64,000 nucleotides of DNA from Lysinibacillus sp. OF-1 (GTDB lineage Bacteria; Bacillota; Bacilli; Bacillales_A; Planococcaceae), in the NCBI RefSeq assembly GCF_028356935.1, contig NZ_CP102798.1:434001-498000 (forward strand), given 5' to 3'. A model generated the notes under the pieces. The model did not search any database, was not told the origin of the DNA, and saw only the letters and a list, made by a program, of their open reading frames with translations. The position numbers and the translations under genes are program-made. This document shows positions 24,333 through 33,911 of this stretch, one piece after another. How positions within the stretch are numbered: position 1 is the first letter of the stretch; every line of letters starts with the position of its first letter.

Positions 24333-25898
24333 TTAGCTTTGTTGTCCAGAAGTGAACCAATCTTGAACGTTCCAGACTTTTGTTGCGAGGCCATCATAGA
24401 AATCTGGTTCGTGGCTTACCAGTACAATAGTGCCTTTAAATTCTTTCATGGCACGTTTTAATTCATTTTTCGCATCGACATCTAAGTGGTTTGTCGGTTC
24501 GTCAAAAAGAAGCCAGTTCGCTTCTTCCATCATTAATTTACATAAACGAACTTTTGCTTGCTCTCCACCAGATAAAGAATTCAATGGACGTGTAATATGG
24601 TCGGTTTTTAGACCCGCTCTTGCTAATGCTGCACGTACTTGAGCCTGCTCCATCGAAGGGAAGGCATTCCAAACATCATCAATTGGTGTTATTTTTTCTG
24701 CTTTTACTTCTTGTTCAAAGTAAGACGGATACAGGTAATCACCTCGAATGACTTTCCCATCAAGAGGGTTAATTTTACCTAGCATTGTTTTTAATAATGT
24801 GGACTTACCCACACCATTCATGCCAACTAGAGCGATCTTTTCTCCTCGTTCAATAGCAAAAGATAGTGGGGGTAGTAATGGCTTGTCTTTATCGTACCCA
24901 ATGACCAAGTTCTCTGCCTCTACTACATAGCGGCTGGAAGAACGTGCTTCTTTAAATCCGAATTCAGGTTTTACCGCTGTTTCTGGGCGGTCAATTCGCT
25001 CTAAACGATCAAGCTGCTTGGCGCGAGATTTTGCACGACCAGTAGTGGAGTAACGTGCTTTATTTTTAGCGATAAAGTCCTCTTGTTTCTTAATGAATTC
25101 CTGTTGCTTCTCATAAGCATCAATATGTTGACGTTTATTGATTTCAGCAAGCTCTAGGAATTTTTCGTATGTTGCTGTATAACGAGTTAATTTTGAAAAC
25201 TCAAGTTGGAAGATGACATCCACCGTTTCATTCATAAATTCTGTATCATGTGAAATTAAGAGGAAGGCGTATGGATAGTTCTTTAAATAGCTTTTCAGCC
25301 AAGTAATATGTTCCTCATCGAGATAGTTCGTCGGCTCATCTAGTAAAAGTACTTTTGGTTTTTCTAGTAACAGCTTAGCTAGTAGGACCTTTGTGCGTTG
25401 TCCACCAGAAAGTGCAGCTACATCACGTTCTAAGCCAATAGCATCAAGGCCTAGTCCACGTGCAACCTCTTCAATTTTCATATCTAATGAATAGAAATCT
25501 CCTGCATCAAGTGCGTCTTGAACCTCTGCCATTTGTTCTAACAGTACTTCTAATTCCTCAGGTGTAGCTTCTGCCATCTTACCTGTAATTTCATTAAGTT
25601 CTTCTTCTTTTTTATATAATGGTAAAAAGGCATCACGCAAAACATCACGCATTGTTCTACCAGCAGTCAGTACTGTATGTTGGTCGAGATAACCATAGTG
25701 TGTACCAGGAAGCCACTCTACTTTTCCTGTATCGTGAATCGTTTGTCCTGTAATAATGCCCATTAATGTCGATTTACCTACACCATTAGCTCCTACAAGA
25801 CCAATGTGGTCACCTTCTACTAATCGAAATGATACATCTTTAAAGAGTGTACGATCACCGAAAGAATGACCTAAATTTTCAACTGTTAATATTGCCAT
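24333..25898 (-). CDS. yfmM: ABC-F family ATPase (YfmM-like)
   Basis: A 521-residue soluble protein with two ABC ATPase domains and no membrane segments, the ABC-F architecture of ribosome-associated translation factors. Domain 1 has GANGVGKST, LSGGQRTKV and LLLDEPTNYLD; domain 2 has GMNGVGKST, LSGGEQAKVRL and LLFDEPTNHLD. The inter-domain linker (about residues 245-320) is long and charged. The N-terminus (MAILTVENLGHSFGDRTLF) and overall length agree closely with Bacillus YfmM. The family acts on stalled or drug-bound ribosomes; the specific role of YfmM is not firmly known. GGAGG precedes the ATG. The small SE1832 gene lies 35 nt upstream on the same strand. Confidence 0.85.
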   Translation of the reverse strand: MAILTVENLGHSFGDRTLFKDVSFRLVEGDHIGLVGANGVGKSTLMGIITGQTIHDTGKVEWLPGTHYGYLDQHTVLTAGRTMRDVLRDAFLPLYKKEEELNEITGKMAEATPEELEVLLEQMAEVQDALDAGDFYSLDMKIEEVARGLGLDAIGLERDVAALSGGQRTKVLLAKLLLEKPKVLLLDEPTNYLDEEHITWLKSYLKNYPYAFLLISHDTEFMNETVDVIFQLEFSKLTRYTATYEKFLELAEINKRQHIDAYEKQQEFIKKQEDFIAKNKARYSTTGRAKSRAKQLDRLERIDRPETAVKPEFGFKEARSSSRYVVEAENLVIGYDKDKPLLPPLSFAIERGEKIALVGMNGVGKSTLLKTMLGKINPLDGKVIRGDYLYPSYFEQEVKAEKITPIDDVWNAFPSMEQAQVRAALARAGLKTDHITRPLNSLSGGEQAKVRLCKLMMEEANWLLFDEPTNHLDVDAKNELKRAMKEFKGTIVLVSHEPDFYDGLATKVWNVQDWFTSGQQS

Positions 25899-25932
25899 AT
25901 ATGTTCCTCCAACTGTCCATCTTGTTTACATT

Positions 25933-26118
25933 TTAAAGTGCTGCGAGCTGCTTGTTTAGTTCTGCTAACTTGGCTTCCATATTCGCAAGGCGTTCCTCGG
26001 CTTTTGTTACCTGATCGTTGTGCCCAGTAGACTCCAATTTTTCTATATCACCTTGTAAATTCATATAGTCCATTTTTAACTCTTTAATTTGGTATTCAAT
26101 ATCGCTTTTTGTTGGCAT
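25933..26118 (-). CDS. SE1832-family small coiled-coil protein
   Basis: A 61-residue highly charged helical protein. It matches the SE1832 family pattern: IKELKMDYMNLQGDIEKLESTG, then a heptad-rich helix ending LAELNKQLAAL. Function is unknown. It probably forms a coiled-coil dimer. It has a strong AAAGGAG site before ATG 26118 and lies 35 nt upstream of yfmM on the same strand, so the two are likely co-transcribed. Confidence 0.75.
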   Translation of the reverse strand: MPTKSDIEYQIKELKMDYMNLQGDIEKLESTGHNDQVTKAEERLANMEAKLAELNKQLAAL

Positions 26119-26159
26119 GATGATTACTCCTTTTTGAGAATATTTTATCGTGAATGCGT

Positions 26160-26196
26160 GTAAAAGCGATGGAGGTTTTTCTAATCCCCCACCGCT
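26160..26196 (-). terminator. Terminator downstream of the PseG-like gene
   Basis: On the minus strand AGCGGTGGGGG pairs with CCTCCATCGCT (26186-26196 with 26165-26175, G-U pairs allowed), followed by TTTT. It lies about 115 nt beyond the stop at 26311 and just before the SE1832 gene. Confidence 0.6.
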
Positions 26197-26310
26197 TAGT
26201 CATTAAAATCAATCGGGTACTGGTTGAATTTACTTATATTCCAACGTCCATAAGAGGAGTTGAAGTGAAAAATTCTTATATATTGTATCATAATCATCTT
26301 CGAAGTAGCA

Positions 26311-27357
26311 CTAAGTAGAAGCGATATTGTGTCGATCATAAGCAAAATCTAAGAGTAATGCTTGGAGTGTTTCATTGTTACTAGCAAGATTGAGTTGTCG
26401 TTGTTTTCTTACAGCTCGTTCACTGCGAGCCTCGTGTAATAGAAATTCCATGACAGCATTTTGGATTTGAGACTGCTTCATTTTACGACCAAGTCCAAGA
26501 TGAATAAAACCATTATGCTCTCGAGGAAAAGCATGAAGAAGCTCAGCTTCAGTTTGTGCAAGTGTAATGCATGGCACACCATAAGAGGCAATTTTATAAG
26601 GCGTATAATTAGCATTACAAATAATGACATCAGCTTTTGGTAATAGTTTGAGAAGTGCGTTTTTATCACGGAGAATGGCCGTATTGCGACGACTAAGTAC
26701 CATCATTTGCAAATCATCCGTTGCATGGCGATAGCTATCATCAATCATTACTGTAATTTGTAGTGGAATTTGTAGCTGTGTTAAGTGTCGAAGTGTTCGG
26801 TAGGTTAAGTTATGCTCGTCCCCATCCTCAAAAGCAACGACGATATGAGGAGGATTTTCAGGTGTTTTACTATCAGGAATATCATCAAATTGTTGGTAGG
26901 CCTCTGGTAGTGCAAAAACAAAGCTTCCACCAATATAATGCGATGGTAAATAATCTTTCACTTCTTGATAGAGTGCTAGTAATACACAGTCACAGGCTTG
27001 ACCACCTTCACCAAAATCATCAAAATGAATCATTGTTTTGCAGAAAGGTCGTAAATCCTGTACTTGCCAGCCTTCAGAATTACGGCCATCTCTAACGATT
27101 AAATCAGGTTGAAGTCCTTTGATTTGCTTAGGTAATTCGTTAAAGTGGTCAAATAAAATTGGAGAAAGACCTTCATTCATTAAAATTTGGATGCCATCAT
27201 TTGAAGGAGTCTTGACAAATATAAAAACTTTCTCATTCGTAAGTAACTTAGCCAATGTTGAAACCCGTTCAAAAGGATACAGCCCTTTATCAATACAGCT
27301 TTCAATAATGAAAACAATCGTTTTTTTTGGTTCAATTGCTTGTGTTTCTTTTTGCAA
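26311..27357 (-). CDS. PseG/SpsG-like nucleotide-sugar hydrolase or glycosyltransferase-fold protein
   Basis: A 348-residue protein resembling the GT-B fold of PseG/SpsG (UDP-sugar hydrolase in pseudaminic acid-type sugar synthesis; spore-coat polysaccharide SpsG). Supporting pieces are QPDLIVRDGRNS, TMIHFDDFGEG, VVAFEDGDEHNLTYRTL, then KADVIICNANYTPYKIASYGVPCITL, the C-terminal sugar-nucleotide region. The typical N-terminal G-x-GH signature is replaced by YPFERVSTLAKLL. No other sugar-biosynthesis genes are adjacent. A TTG start is supported by GGGTGGG 6 nt upstream. Function is tentative. Confidence 0.5.
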   Translation of the reverse strand: MQKETQAIEPKKTIVFIIESCIDKGLYPFERVSTLAKLLTNEKVFIFVKTPSNDGIQILMNEGLSPILFDHFNELPKQIKGLQPDLIVRDGRNSEGWQVQDLRPFCKTMIHFDDFGEGGQACDCVLLALYQEVKDYLPSHYIGGSFVFALPEAYQQFDDIPDSKTPENPPHIVVAFEDGDEHNLTYRTLRHLTQLQIPLQITVMIDDSYRHATDDLQMMVLSRRNTAILRDKNALLKLLPKADVIICNANYTPYKIASYGVPCITLAQTEAELLHAFPREHNGFIHLGLGRKMKQSQIQNAVMEFLLHEARSERAVRKQRQLNLASNNETLQALLLDFAYDRHNIAST

Positions 27358-27587
27358 ATGTATCCCACCCTTTCCTCTGTCTCTTTAAATTATGGCGAAG
27401 AAAGAGCAAGTATGTGTAAAATTTAGGATTTGATAATCGATGACTTTGAGGGAATCTTGCAATTAGCTATCTTGAGGGGGATTATAAATAACTTTTTAAT
27501 GATCAAAAAAATGGTCGATATATATAGTGAAATCAAGAATAGAAAAGATACATACAACATGACATTATGTAGAAGGGGGGAAGAAGG

Positions 27588-28421
27588 ATGAGCATGCGTG
27601 CAGCGATTGTTGTAGGGGCGACAGGTTTAACGGGCTCCTCTTTAGTCGAGCAATTATGTGAAAATAATGAATATGTTTCAGTAACCATAATTGCACGGAG
27701 AAAACCAATCTTTACGCATCCAAAGTTAGAAGTGAAAATTCGCGATTTTGATAGAATAGAGGAAAAGGATATTGAATTTGCCCATGAATTGTATTGTTGC
27801 TTAGGTACAACCATAAAAAAAGCAGGCTCTCGTGAGGTGTTCGAAAAAATTGATTTTGAATATCCATTAGCGATTGCTTCTTTAGCCAAAAAGCGTGGGA
27901 TCCCTCATTTTCTTGTCATCACTGCAATGGGTGCTAATGAGAATTCTCCGTTTTACTATAATCGAGTGAAGGGAAAACTCGAGCATGATTTAGTAGAGTT
28001 AGGGTTACAACGGCTCTCTATTATTCGACCTTCACTATTAGTAGGAGATCGAGATGAATTCCGTCTAGGAGAGAAGGCAGGAGAAAAGCTATTAAAATTT
28101 GCACAACCTTTATTAATTGGACCTTTCAAACGTTCTAGAGCAATTGAAGCCTCACAAGTGGCCAAAGCGATGATTATCATTGCTCTATACGGTAAAAAGC
28201 AGCCTGTTACTATTTATCCATCCAATGAACTAGCAACATTACAATACCCTGAAATACCAGAAGAGGATGCTTCAAGAGAGACGCTATTTCATTGGGATAA
28301 GCTTGAAGAAGGTGAGAAAGTAAATCGTGATGTTATCATTAATCGAGATAAATTTAAGATGGAGGAAACGGTTATTGATAAGGAGGTACACTTCCAACAT
28401 CGTGAACAGGACAAAAAATAA
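27588..28421 (+). CDS. Atypical SDR, NAD(P)H-binding oxidoreductase (HTATIP2-like)
   Basis: A 277-residue Rossmann protein. GATGLTGSSLVEQL is the dinucleotide-binding motif. The tyrosine/lysine pair YNRVKGKLEHDL and the IIRPSLLVGDR segment mark atypical SDRs of the YraR/HTATIP2 group. About 50 extra C-terminal residues are charged and probably disordered. Substrate is unknown. A purine-rich stretch (GGGGGGAAGAAGG) directly precedes the ATG at 27588. An ATG two codons on is an alternative with better spacing. The FMN reductase follows at 129 nt. Confidence 0.78.
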   Translation: MSMRAAIVVGATGLTGSSLVEQLCENNEYVSVTIIARRKPIFTHPKLEVKIRDFDRIEEKDIEFAHELYCCLGTTIKKAGSREVFEKIDFEYPLAIASLAKKRGIPHFLVITAMGANENSPFYYNRVKGKLEHDLVELGLQRLSIIRPSLLVGDRDEFRLGEKAGEKLLKFAQPLLIGPFKRSRAIEASQVAKAMIIIALYGKKQPVTIYPSNELATLQYPEIPEEDASRETLFHWDKLEEGEKVNRDVIINRDKFKMEETVIDKEVHFQHREQDKK

Positions 28422-28550
28422 TGTGGGTTTGGTTTGTAAATGTTCCGTCTAAAGACTGAATTTATCCCGATCGCTACGACAAACCTTTGCGAGCTACTTT
28501 TCATTTGTTACAATATTATTGTAGAAGATGAATGTGGAGGCAAAATAAAG

Positions 28551-29105
28551 ATGAAAATTTTACTCGTTGATGGCACAATGTTTGGTCGTAAAACAGGTGC
28601 TATTTTAGAACAAGTGGAACAATATATTAAAGAATTAGATGCTAGTTTCGAATTAGAAATGATGCATTTTAATCAATATAAGCATCAAATTGTGGATGGT
28701 TCACCATTAAATGATGATATGAAGAAAATGATTCAACAATTTGAGGAGGCAGACGCTTACATCATTGCAACGCCTATTTTTCAAGCGTCCATCCCAGGTG
28801 TTTTGAAAAATGCTTTTGACTACTTACATCCTAAAACGATGCGCTATAAGCCCGTATCTATCGTCGCAAACGGTGGCACATACCAACATCACCTTGTAGT
28901 CGAAAATCAATTAAAACCTATTTTAGATTACTTCCGTGCCCTTGTTACGCCTAACTATGTATACACACATACATCACATTTTGATGCAGATAATAACATT
29001 GTTGATGAAGATGTTCATAGTCGTTTACGTGAATTAGCACGTGTATTTGTTCAATATTGCGAAATGAGCAAGAACTTGCCGAAGGAAACAATTGATCAAC
29101 ATTAA
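28551..29105 (+). CDS. NAD(P)H-dependent FMN reductase / flavodoxin-like oxidoreductase
   Basis: A 184-residue flavodoxin-fold enzyme that reduces FMN, quinones or azo compounds with NAD(P)H. The hallmark is ATPIFQASIPGVLKNAFDYL in the middle, where the FMN isoalloxazine loop lies. The phosphate-binding loop near residue 8 reads GTMFGRKTG. The open frame reaches back to 28440, but the first 37 codons lack a ribosome-binding site. GGAGG at 28536 and the family start MKILLVDG support ATG 28551. A terminator follows. Confidence 0.82.
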   Translation: MKILLVDGTMFGRKTGAILEQVEQYIKELDASFELEMMHFNQYKHQIVDGSPLNDDMKKMIQQFEEADAYIIATPIFQASIPGVLKNAFDYLHPKTMRYKPVSIVANGGTYQHHLVVENQLKPILDYFRALVTPNYVYTHTSHFDADNNIVDEDVHSRLRELARVFVQYCEMSKNLPKETIDQH

Positions 29106-29110
29106 GATAG

Positions 29111-29151
29111 CCCTTGTACGGTGGTAAGAAATCACTGTGCAGGGGATTTTT
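29111..29151 (+). terminator. Terminator after FMN reductase
   Basis: CCCTTGTACGGTG (29111-29123) pairs with CACTGTGCAGGGG (29133-29145) using three G-U pairs, then ATTTTT. Confidence 0.75.
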
Positions 29152-29217
29152 CTTTGTAAGTATTCTTTTAGGATGTGCTAAAATAAAACTTTAGTGACTC
29201 GGGAGGGAGGGCTGCTC

Positions 29218-32200
29218 ATGCAGGACATAGCTTTACTAGAAAAACAACGCTGTAGTCTTATTTTGACCAATAAGGCGAAGGAAGCGGTAGAGGAATGCTC
29301 AGCAAACGAGCATGCCTTTTTTACGTTACAAAGATCTTTTACTGTTTACATTGAAAAACGCAAAGCAAAAAAAGTTGGTGAAACCTTTTTATCCATCTAT
29401 TTTAATGCGGAGGACAATGAAAAATTAAGCGATTTACTTGCGGAAAAAACAGTCATTATGGATTGTGTGCTGAAGCTAGAAGGTTTGTTGGCGACTAATA
29501 TTCGTTTTGTGCATATGCGTGGTCCTATCAATACAAATCGCCGCCTAGCAGCCGCATTACAATTTGTCACAAAGCCTAACAATGGAGCAGGCATTCCACT
29601 GGAGCTTCATACAAAAATAAGGCAGTTACCGATAGCGGAAGAACGCACAGAATATGTAAAAAAACGTATAGCTAGCTGGGAAGGCTATTTAAAAATTCAA
29701 GAACGTGATGCAACGATTGACGATATTCATACAGAATTTAAGCAAAGCTACTTCAACGAAGACTTTACACGCTTAACGATTGTTTGTCCCTACATAAAGA
29801 GTAAAGAGTGGAAAAAGTTAGAGGGTTTAAGTGTAAGTATTCAAGGGGTTCGTGGTGAAATTGGGCAAGTTTTAAAGGCGAATGCAGGAAAACAAACGAT
29901 TGAAATTGATTTAAAGCCTTTTATACAGGAAATGGCTCGTAAGGATCAGCTGAATCTTCGTTCGAAGCAAGCAAGCTTTAGTAATTTTGCGACCTTAAGT
30001 CAAATTCGAAGATTACGAAATGGCTTCACAAAGCTAGAGAAGGGTGAGGCAGTTAACCCTAATTTAGAAACTATCCTGTTTGAACGGCGCCCAACAGTCC
30101 GAGCGTCCAAGCTACGAGAAGATATTACGTTTCAAAATAATTTAAATGAATATCAAAGACGAGCAGTATTAGGTGCATTATCTGTTGAGGATTTGTATGT
30201 CATACAAGGTCCTCCAGGAACGGGAAAAACGACTGTCATCTCAGAGATTTGTCAGCAAAATGTCAAGGCGGGCTTAAAAACACTAGTAGCATCACAATCA
30301 AATTTAGCCGTCGACAATGCATTAGGACGTTTGCTAGCCAATCAAGAAATTCGAATTTTACGCTATGGAAGAACGGAAAGTATCGAGGAAGAAGGCAAAA
30401 AATTCATAGAGGAAAATGTCGCTCTCCAATGGCGTGAACAAACACTGGCTGCAATCGAAGAGACAATAGCAATATTTCCAGAACGCGAGCTAGAGCTAAA
30501 AGCCAATCTTGCAAAAGCAGAAGATGAACTAGAAAAATTGGAGCAGTGGCTAGAACAATTAACTCAGGAAATTGCCGCAAAAGAGCAAGCAGCAATTGAA
30601 GAACCCATTCTACAGCAGGAGATTCAAGCATTAAAAAAAGAATTGAAGGCTGCTAAAACAGAGCAACAAACATGTGAAGCACAAAAAGAGCATTATGAGA
30701 AACAGCTCGCACAAATCGAACCAATTGTACAGCAGCTTGAACAGGCACTTGCTGATTATCCCTCGGTCGAGCAACTACAGTGTACGATTCAGGAAACTAC
30801 AGAAAAAGTGGAACAATTAGAAGCGGCTGCTCAGTATAAAGAACTACAAGAACAAAAGCAGCAGTTAACTCAGCAATTTCAAGAAATACAACAGAAATAT
30901 GAAATCGAAAGTAAGCGTCTAGTCATTATGAAGGAAGCTCAAAAGTATATCTACACCTTAACTTCGTTTGAGCTTATCGAGCGATTTTTACAGCACTATC
31001 AAATTCGCCCTTCCCATGTACTTTCTCAGCAAATGAGTCGCTTGCAGCATTTGGAAGATGCGAAAGATTTAGAGGCATGGTCAACGATCAATGCTCGCCT
31101 CCAAAAGGCGATTGCCAAGTTAGAGGCTTTAGTTATTCATGAAGTGAAGGAACGAGCCCTTGCTAAAAGTAGATTACAACCCGTACAATCATTTTCTCTG
31201 CAAAACCTCACAGGAGTATTCGCAGAGCTGAACACGGCTTTTCAGGATGGTCAATTACCAGCAACTGATGTTCTAGAGAGTTATCTGCTTGGGCTATATA
31301 TGCGTCGTGATTTCGTTTGGCAAAAGGGAGTAGCACTAAAGCAACAACAAGAGCATAAAGATCAGGAATTTGAATCTTTCCGTAAAAATCTAGTGACTTT
31401 GATTCATCAGGAATGTGCAATCACTAGCTTTGATGTGCAAAGTTTACAACGTCAACTCCAACCATTTTTACAGCATACAGAGCGTTTACAACAGTTAGCA
31501 AACGCCTTCCAGATTACTGAGGAGCCAGAAGAATCTGTAGAATATTTAAAGATTCTTACCTCACAAGCTAGGGAGTCTCTTCAACAAGCAAAGCAACAGC
31601 TTGAGGCAGTGGAACAGGCGAAAGTACAACTAGTTCCGAAGCAAGCCTCTCTACAGACTGTCACAACAAGCTTACAGGAAGTGGAGCAGCAGCTAACACA
31701 AATGGAAGAGCGTATAAAGGACATTAATATTGCTGGATTAAAGAAAGAAAAGCAACTAGCAGTTTATACACAGCTTTTACAATCTACGCCAGAACGTACT
31801 GCTGAAGAGGTGCTGGAAGCTATTCAAACTTCTAAACAGGCCATTGAAGCATTACAGCGGCAGCAAAAGCAGCTACCTCTTCGCCAAAAACTACAAGAAC
31901 AATGGCGTGAAAAACTACAAAACGCAACAGAGTATGATTTAGATGAAATTCGAAAATTATATGTACGTCATGCGAACGTTATCGGAACAACATGTGTAGC
32001 TTCCGCTAGTAAAGAGTTTATGGAGAATTACCCAACTTTTGATGTGGTCATTATTGATGAAGTTTCAAAGGCAACGCCACCAGAATTACTGTTACCAATG
32101 CTTAAGGGGAAAAAAGTTATTTTAGTAGGTGACCATCATCAGCTTCCACCATTACTTGGGGATGATACGCTGGAGGAAACATTGAAGGCAATGCTAGAAG

Positions 32201-33000
32201 AAAATCCAAACTTTGAAGGTGCACAGGAATTAAAAAATCTGTTGCGTGAATCATTATTTGAGCGTTTATTTAATAATTTGCCTCCAACACATAAACAAAT
32301 GCTAGCATTACAATACCGTATGCATGAGAAAATCATGCAAAGTATCACACCATTTTATGCGAAAGAAGAAAATGGATTACAATGTGGGTTGCCAGATTCA
32401 GATGCAGCAAGAGATCATGGCTTAGAGGGTCAATTTGTAAAACGTAATGATCATTTACTATGGATTGATATGCCAACGGAGAAGCCTTATTTAGAGGAGC
32501 AGGTAAAAGGTGGGACGAGTCGTTATAACGAAGGGGAATTACAAACGATTCGCCGTATCTTAGTAGATCTTAATGAGGCAGTGAAGGCGGCAAAAGAAGC
32601 AGGGCGTATGCCGCACGATGCTCTGAAAAGCGTAGGTGTCATTAGTTTCTACGGTGAGCAGGTAAAGAAAATCAATCGTCTGCTGCAACAGGAATTACAG
32701 CTACCACACTTGCAGTTTAGAACAGGTACTGTCGATAAGTTTCAGGGGATGGAAATGGATGTCATTTTAGTGAGTATGGTTCGTAATACACCTAAAGGCG
32801 GGGATATTGGTTTTGCCAGAGATTATCGTCGTTTAAATGTTGCGCTATCTCGTGCCCGAGAGTTACTTCTACTTGTAGGAAGTGCCGAGATGTTTGCGAA
32901 GCGTGCAAAGCATCAAGATACAAGAGAAATGTATACCAATTTATTAAACACAGTAAAATCCTACGATGGCTTGCGTAATCATGAAGGATTGGTGATGTAG
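29218..33000 (+). CDS. Large SF1 (Upf1-like) helicase with internal coiled-coil insertion
   Basis: A 1260-residue superfamily 1 helicase. An N-terminal domain of about 300 residues precedes Walker A GPPGTGKTT (near residue 335). Roughly residues 420-890 are Glu/Gln/Lys-rich coiled coil. The core resumes with VVIIDEVSKA (near 945), GDHHQLPPLL, LQYRMHEKI, VDKFQGMEMDVI and NVALSRARELLLLVGS. Splitting the ATPase by a long coiled coil gives an SMC/Rad50-like outline. Function is unknown; RNA or DNA repair, or defence, are possible. The GTG at 29194 lies before a GGGAGGGAGGG site. The ATG at 29218 is the better start. It is coupled to the next gene. Confidence 0.82.
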   Translation: MQDIALLEKQRCSLILTNKAKEAVEECSANEHAFFTLQRSFTVYIEKRKAKKVGETFLSIYFNAEDNEKLSDLLAEKTVIMDCVLKLEGLLATNIRFVHMRGPINTNRRLAAALQFVTKPNNGAGIPLELHTKIRQLPIAEERTEYVKKRIASWEGYLKIQERDATIDDIHTEFKQSYFNEDFTRLTIVCPYIKSKEWKKLEGLSVSIQGVRGEIGQVLKANAGKQTIEIDLKPFIQEMARKDQLNLRSKQASFSNFATLSQIRRLRNGFTKLEKGEAVNPNLETILFERRPTVRASKLREDITFQNNLNEYQRRAVLGALSVEDLYVIQGPPGTGKTTVISEICQQNVKAGLKTLVASQSNLAVDNALGRLLANQEIRILRYGRTESIEEEGKKFIEENVALQWREQTLAAIEETIAIFPERELELKANLAKAEDELEKLEQWLEQLTQEIAAKEQAAIEEPILQQEIQALKKELKAAKTEQQTCEAQKEHYEKQLAQIEPIVQQLEQALADYPSVEQLQCTIQETTEKVEQLEAAAQYKELQEQKQQLTQQFQEIQQKYEIESKRLVIMKEAQKYIYTLTSFELIERFLQHYQIRPSHVLSQQMSRLQHLEDAKDLEAWSTINARLQKAIAKLEALVIHEVKERALAKSRLQPVQSFSLQNLTGVFAELNTAFQDGQLPATDVLESYLLGLYMRRDFVWQKGVALKQQQEHKDQEFESFRKNLVTLIHQECAITSFDVQSLQRQLQPFLQHTERLQQLANAFQITEEPEESVEYLKILTSQARESLQQAKQQLEAVEQAKVQLVPKQASLQTVTTSLQEVEQQLTQMEERIKDINIAGLKKEKQLAVYTQLLQSTPERTAEEVLEAIQTSKQAIEALQRQQKQLPLRQKLQEQWREKLQNATEYDLDEIRKLYVRHANVIGTTCVASASKEFMENYPTFDVVIIDEVSKATPPELLLPMLKGKKVILVGDHHQLPPLLGDDTLEETLKAMLEENPNFEGAQELKNLLRESLFERLFNNLPPTHKQMLALQYRMHEKIMQSITPFYAKEENGLQCGLPDSDAARDHGLEGQFVKRNDHLLWIDMPTEKPYLEEQVKGGTSRYNEGELQTIRRILVDLNEAVKAAKEAGRMPHDALKSVGVISFYGEQVKKINRLLQQELQLPHLQFRTGTVDKFQGMEMDVILVSMVRNTPKGGDIGFARDYRRLNVALSRARELLLLVGSAEMFAKRAKHQDTREMYTNLLNTVKSYDGLRNHEGLVM

Positions 33001-33001
33001 A

Positions 33002-33754
33002 GTGTCAAAATTACAACAACGACTAATGCGTGAACTTCAACAAAATCGCAATATAAAGATTGTCAAAACCGCTGAATGGTGTATTCCTATTCGAACGGTC
33101 AGTGTGACCTATGAGCCAGTTAGGCGTTCAACAATGGATGTTTTAATGACTATGTTACTGTTAAGTATTCAGGAGGCTGATTTTGGAAGTGCCCAGGAAT
33201 TGAGTGAGCTATTACTGGTCGACCCGCTATTTATTGATGACTTAGTTTCTTTAATGATTCGCGTAAATCTTGTAAAGAGCGAGGAACAGTTTTATAGGCT
33301 AACTGAAAAAGGGCAACAGCAGCTAGAACGGGGGATTTTTGAAGAGGAGTTAGAAGTAGAAACATCTACACTTTACTTTAGCCCCTGCCACCAATCATTT
33401 CTCACAATTGATACAAATAATGATGAATATGATGAATTACCAGAGCTATACCGTTATATCGATAAAGAGGCTGAACAACAGGAGCAGTTTGAGGAGTCGC
33501 TAGTGATAGCTGGATTACAAGAAGTGAACGCAGAGGGGGAAGAGAACTCCCAAAAAATCATCTCAAAAATTGTTCAAACAGAAGCCCAACAAATTAATGA
33601 TAGTCCATGTTTAGAGTTTGTTCTTTATGATAGGGAGCAGGATCTACTCTTTGTACGAGTGTGGAATACATTACTTAATCAATGGGATCATCATTTAGAG
33701 CAACAGCTTACAGACAAAGAACAGTTAATATGGCGTGAGCAATATTTAACTTAA
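33002..33754 (+). CDS. Unknown acidic protein coupled to the SF1 helicase, possible winged-helix domain
   Basis: A 250-residue protein starting GTG one base after the helicase stop, so translation is coupled and the two products probably act together. Residues 45-120 (SIQEADFGSAQELSELLLV through KSEEQFYRLTEKGQQQL) look like a winged-helix fold. The middle is acidic and the C-terminus (CLEFVLYDREQDLLFVRVWN) is beta-rich. There is no signal peptide or membrane segment. No family was recognised. By position it is most likely a partner or specificity subunit of the helicase. Confidence 0.7.
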   Translation: MSKLQQRLMRELQQNRNIKIVKTAEWCIPIRTVSVTYEPVRRSTMDVLMTMLLLSIQEADFGSAQELSELLLVDPLFIDDLVSLMIRVNLVKSEEQFYRLTEKGQQQLERGIFEEELEVETSTLYFSPCHQSFLTIDTNNDEYDELPELYRYIDKEAEQQEQFEESLVIAGLQEVNAEGEENSQKIISKIVQTEAQQINDSPCLEFVLYDREQDLLFVRVWNTLLNQWDHHLEQQLTDKEQLIWREQYLT

Positions 33755-33780
33755 TTCAACTGGTATTCAAAAGCCAGAAC

Positions 33781-33810
33781 AAAAACGAACGTGGACACAC
33801 GTTCGTTTTT
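33781..33810 (+). terminator. Terminator after the helicase operon
   Basis: AAAAACGAACGTG (33781-33793) and CACGTTCGTTTTT (33798-33810) form a perfect 13-bp stem with a four-base loop. Confidence 0.9.
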
Positions 33811-33911
33811 GTTTTTATATGATAAATCATAAAGATGGGTAAGAAATTTATAAAATCGTTTCGATAAAATGTGGCATTAGCATATATTACTTTATGAAAA
33901 GGAGGGGACAG

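Noticed and set aside
27588..29105. Atypical SDR and FMN reductase as one operon
   Set aside because: They are co-directional but 129 nt apart with unclear signals between; not enough to claim co-transcription.
30404..31420. Antisense frames within the helicase coiled-coil region
   Set aside because: They are shadows of a Glu/Gln/Lys-rich coding sequence and lack start signals.
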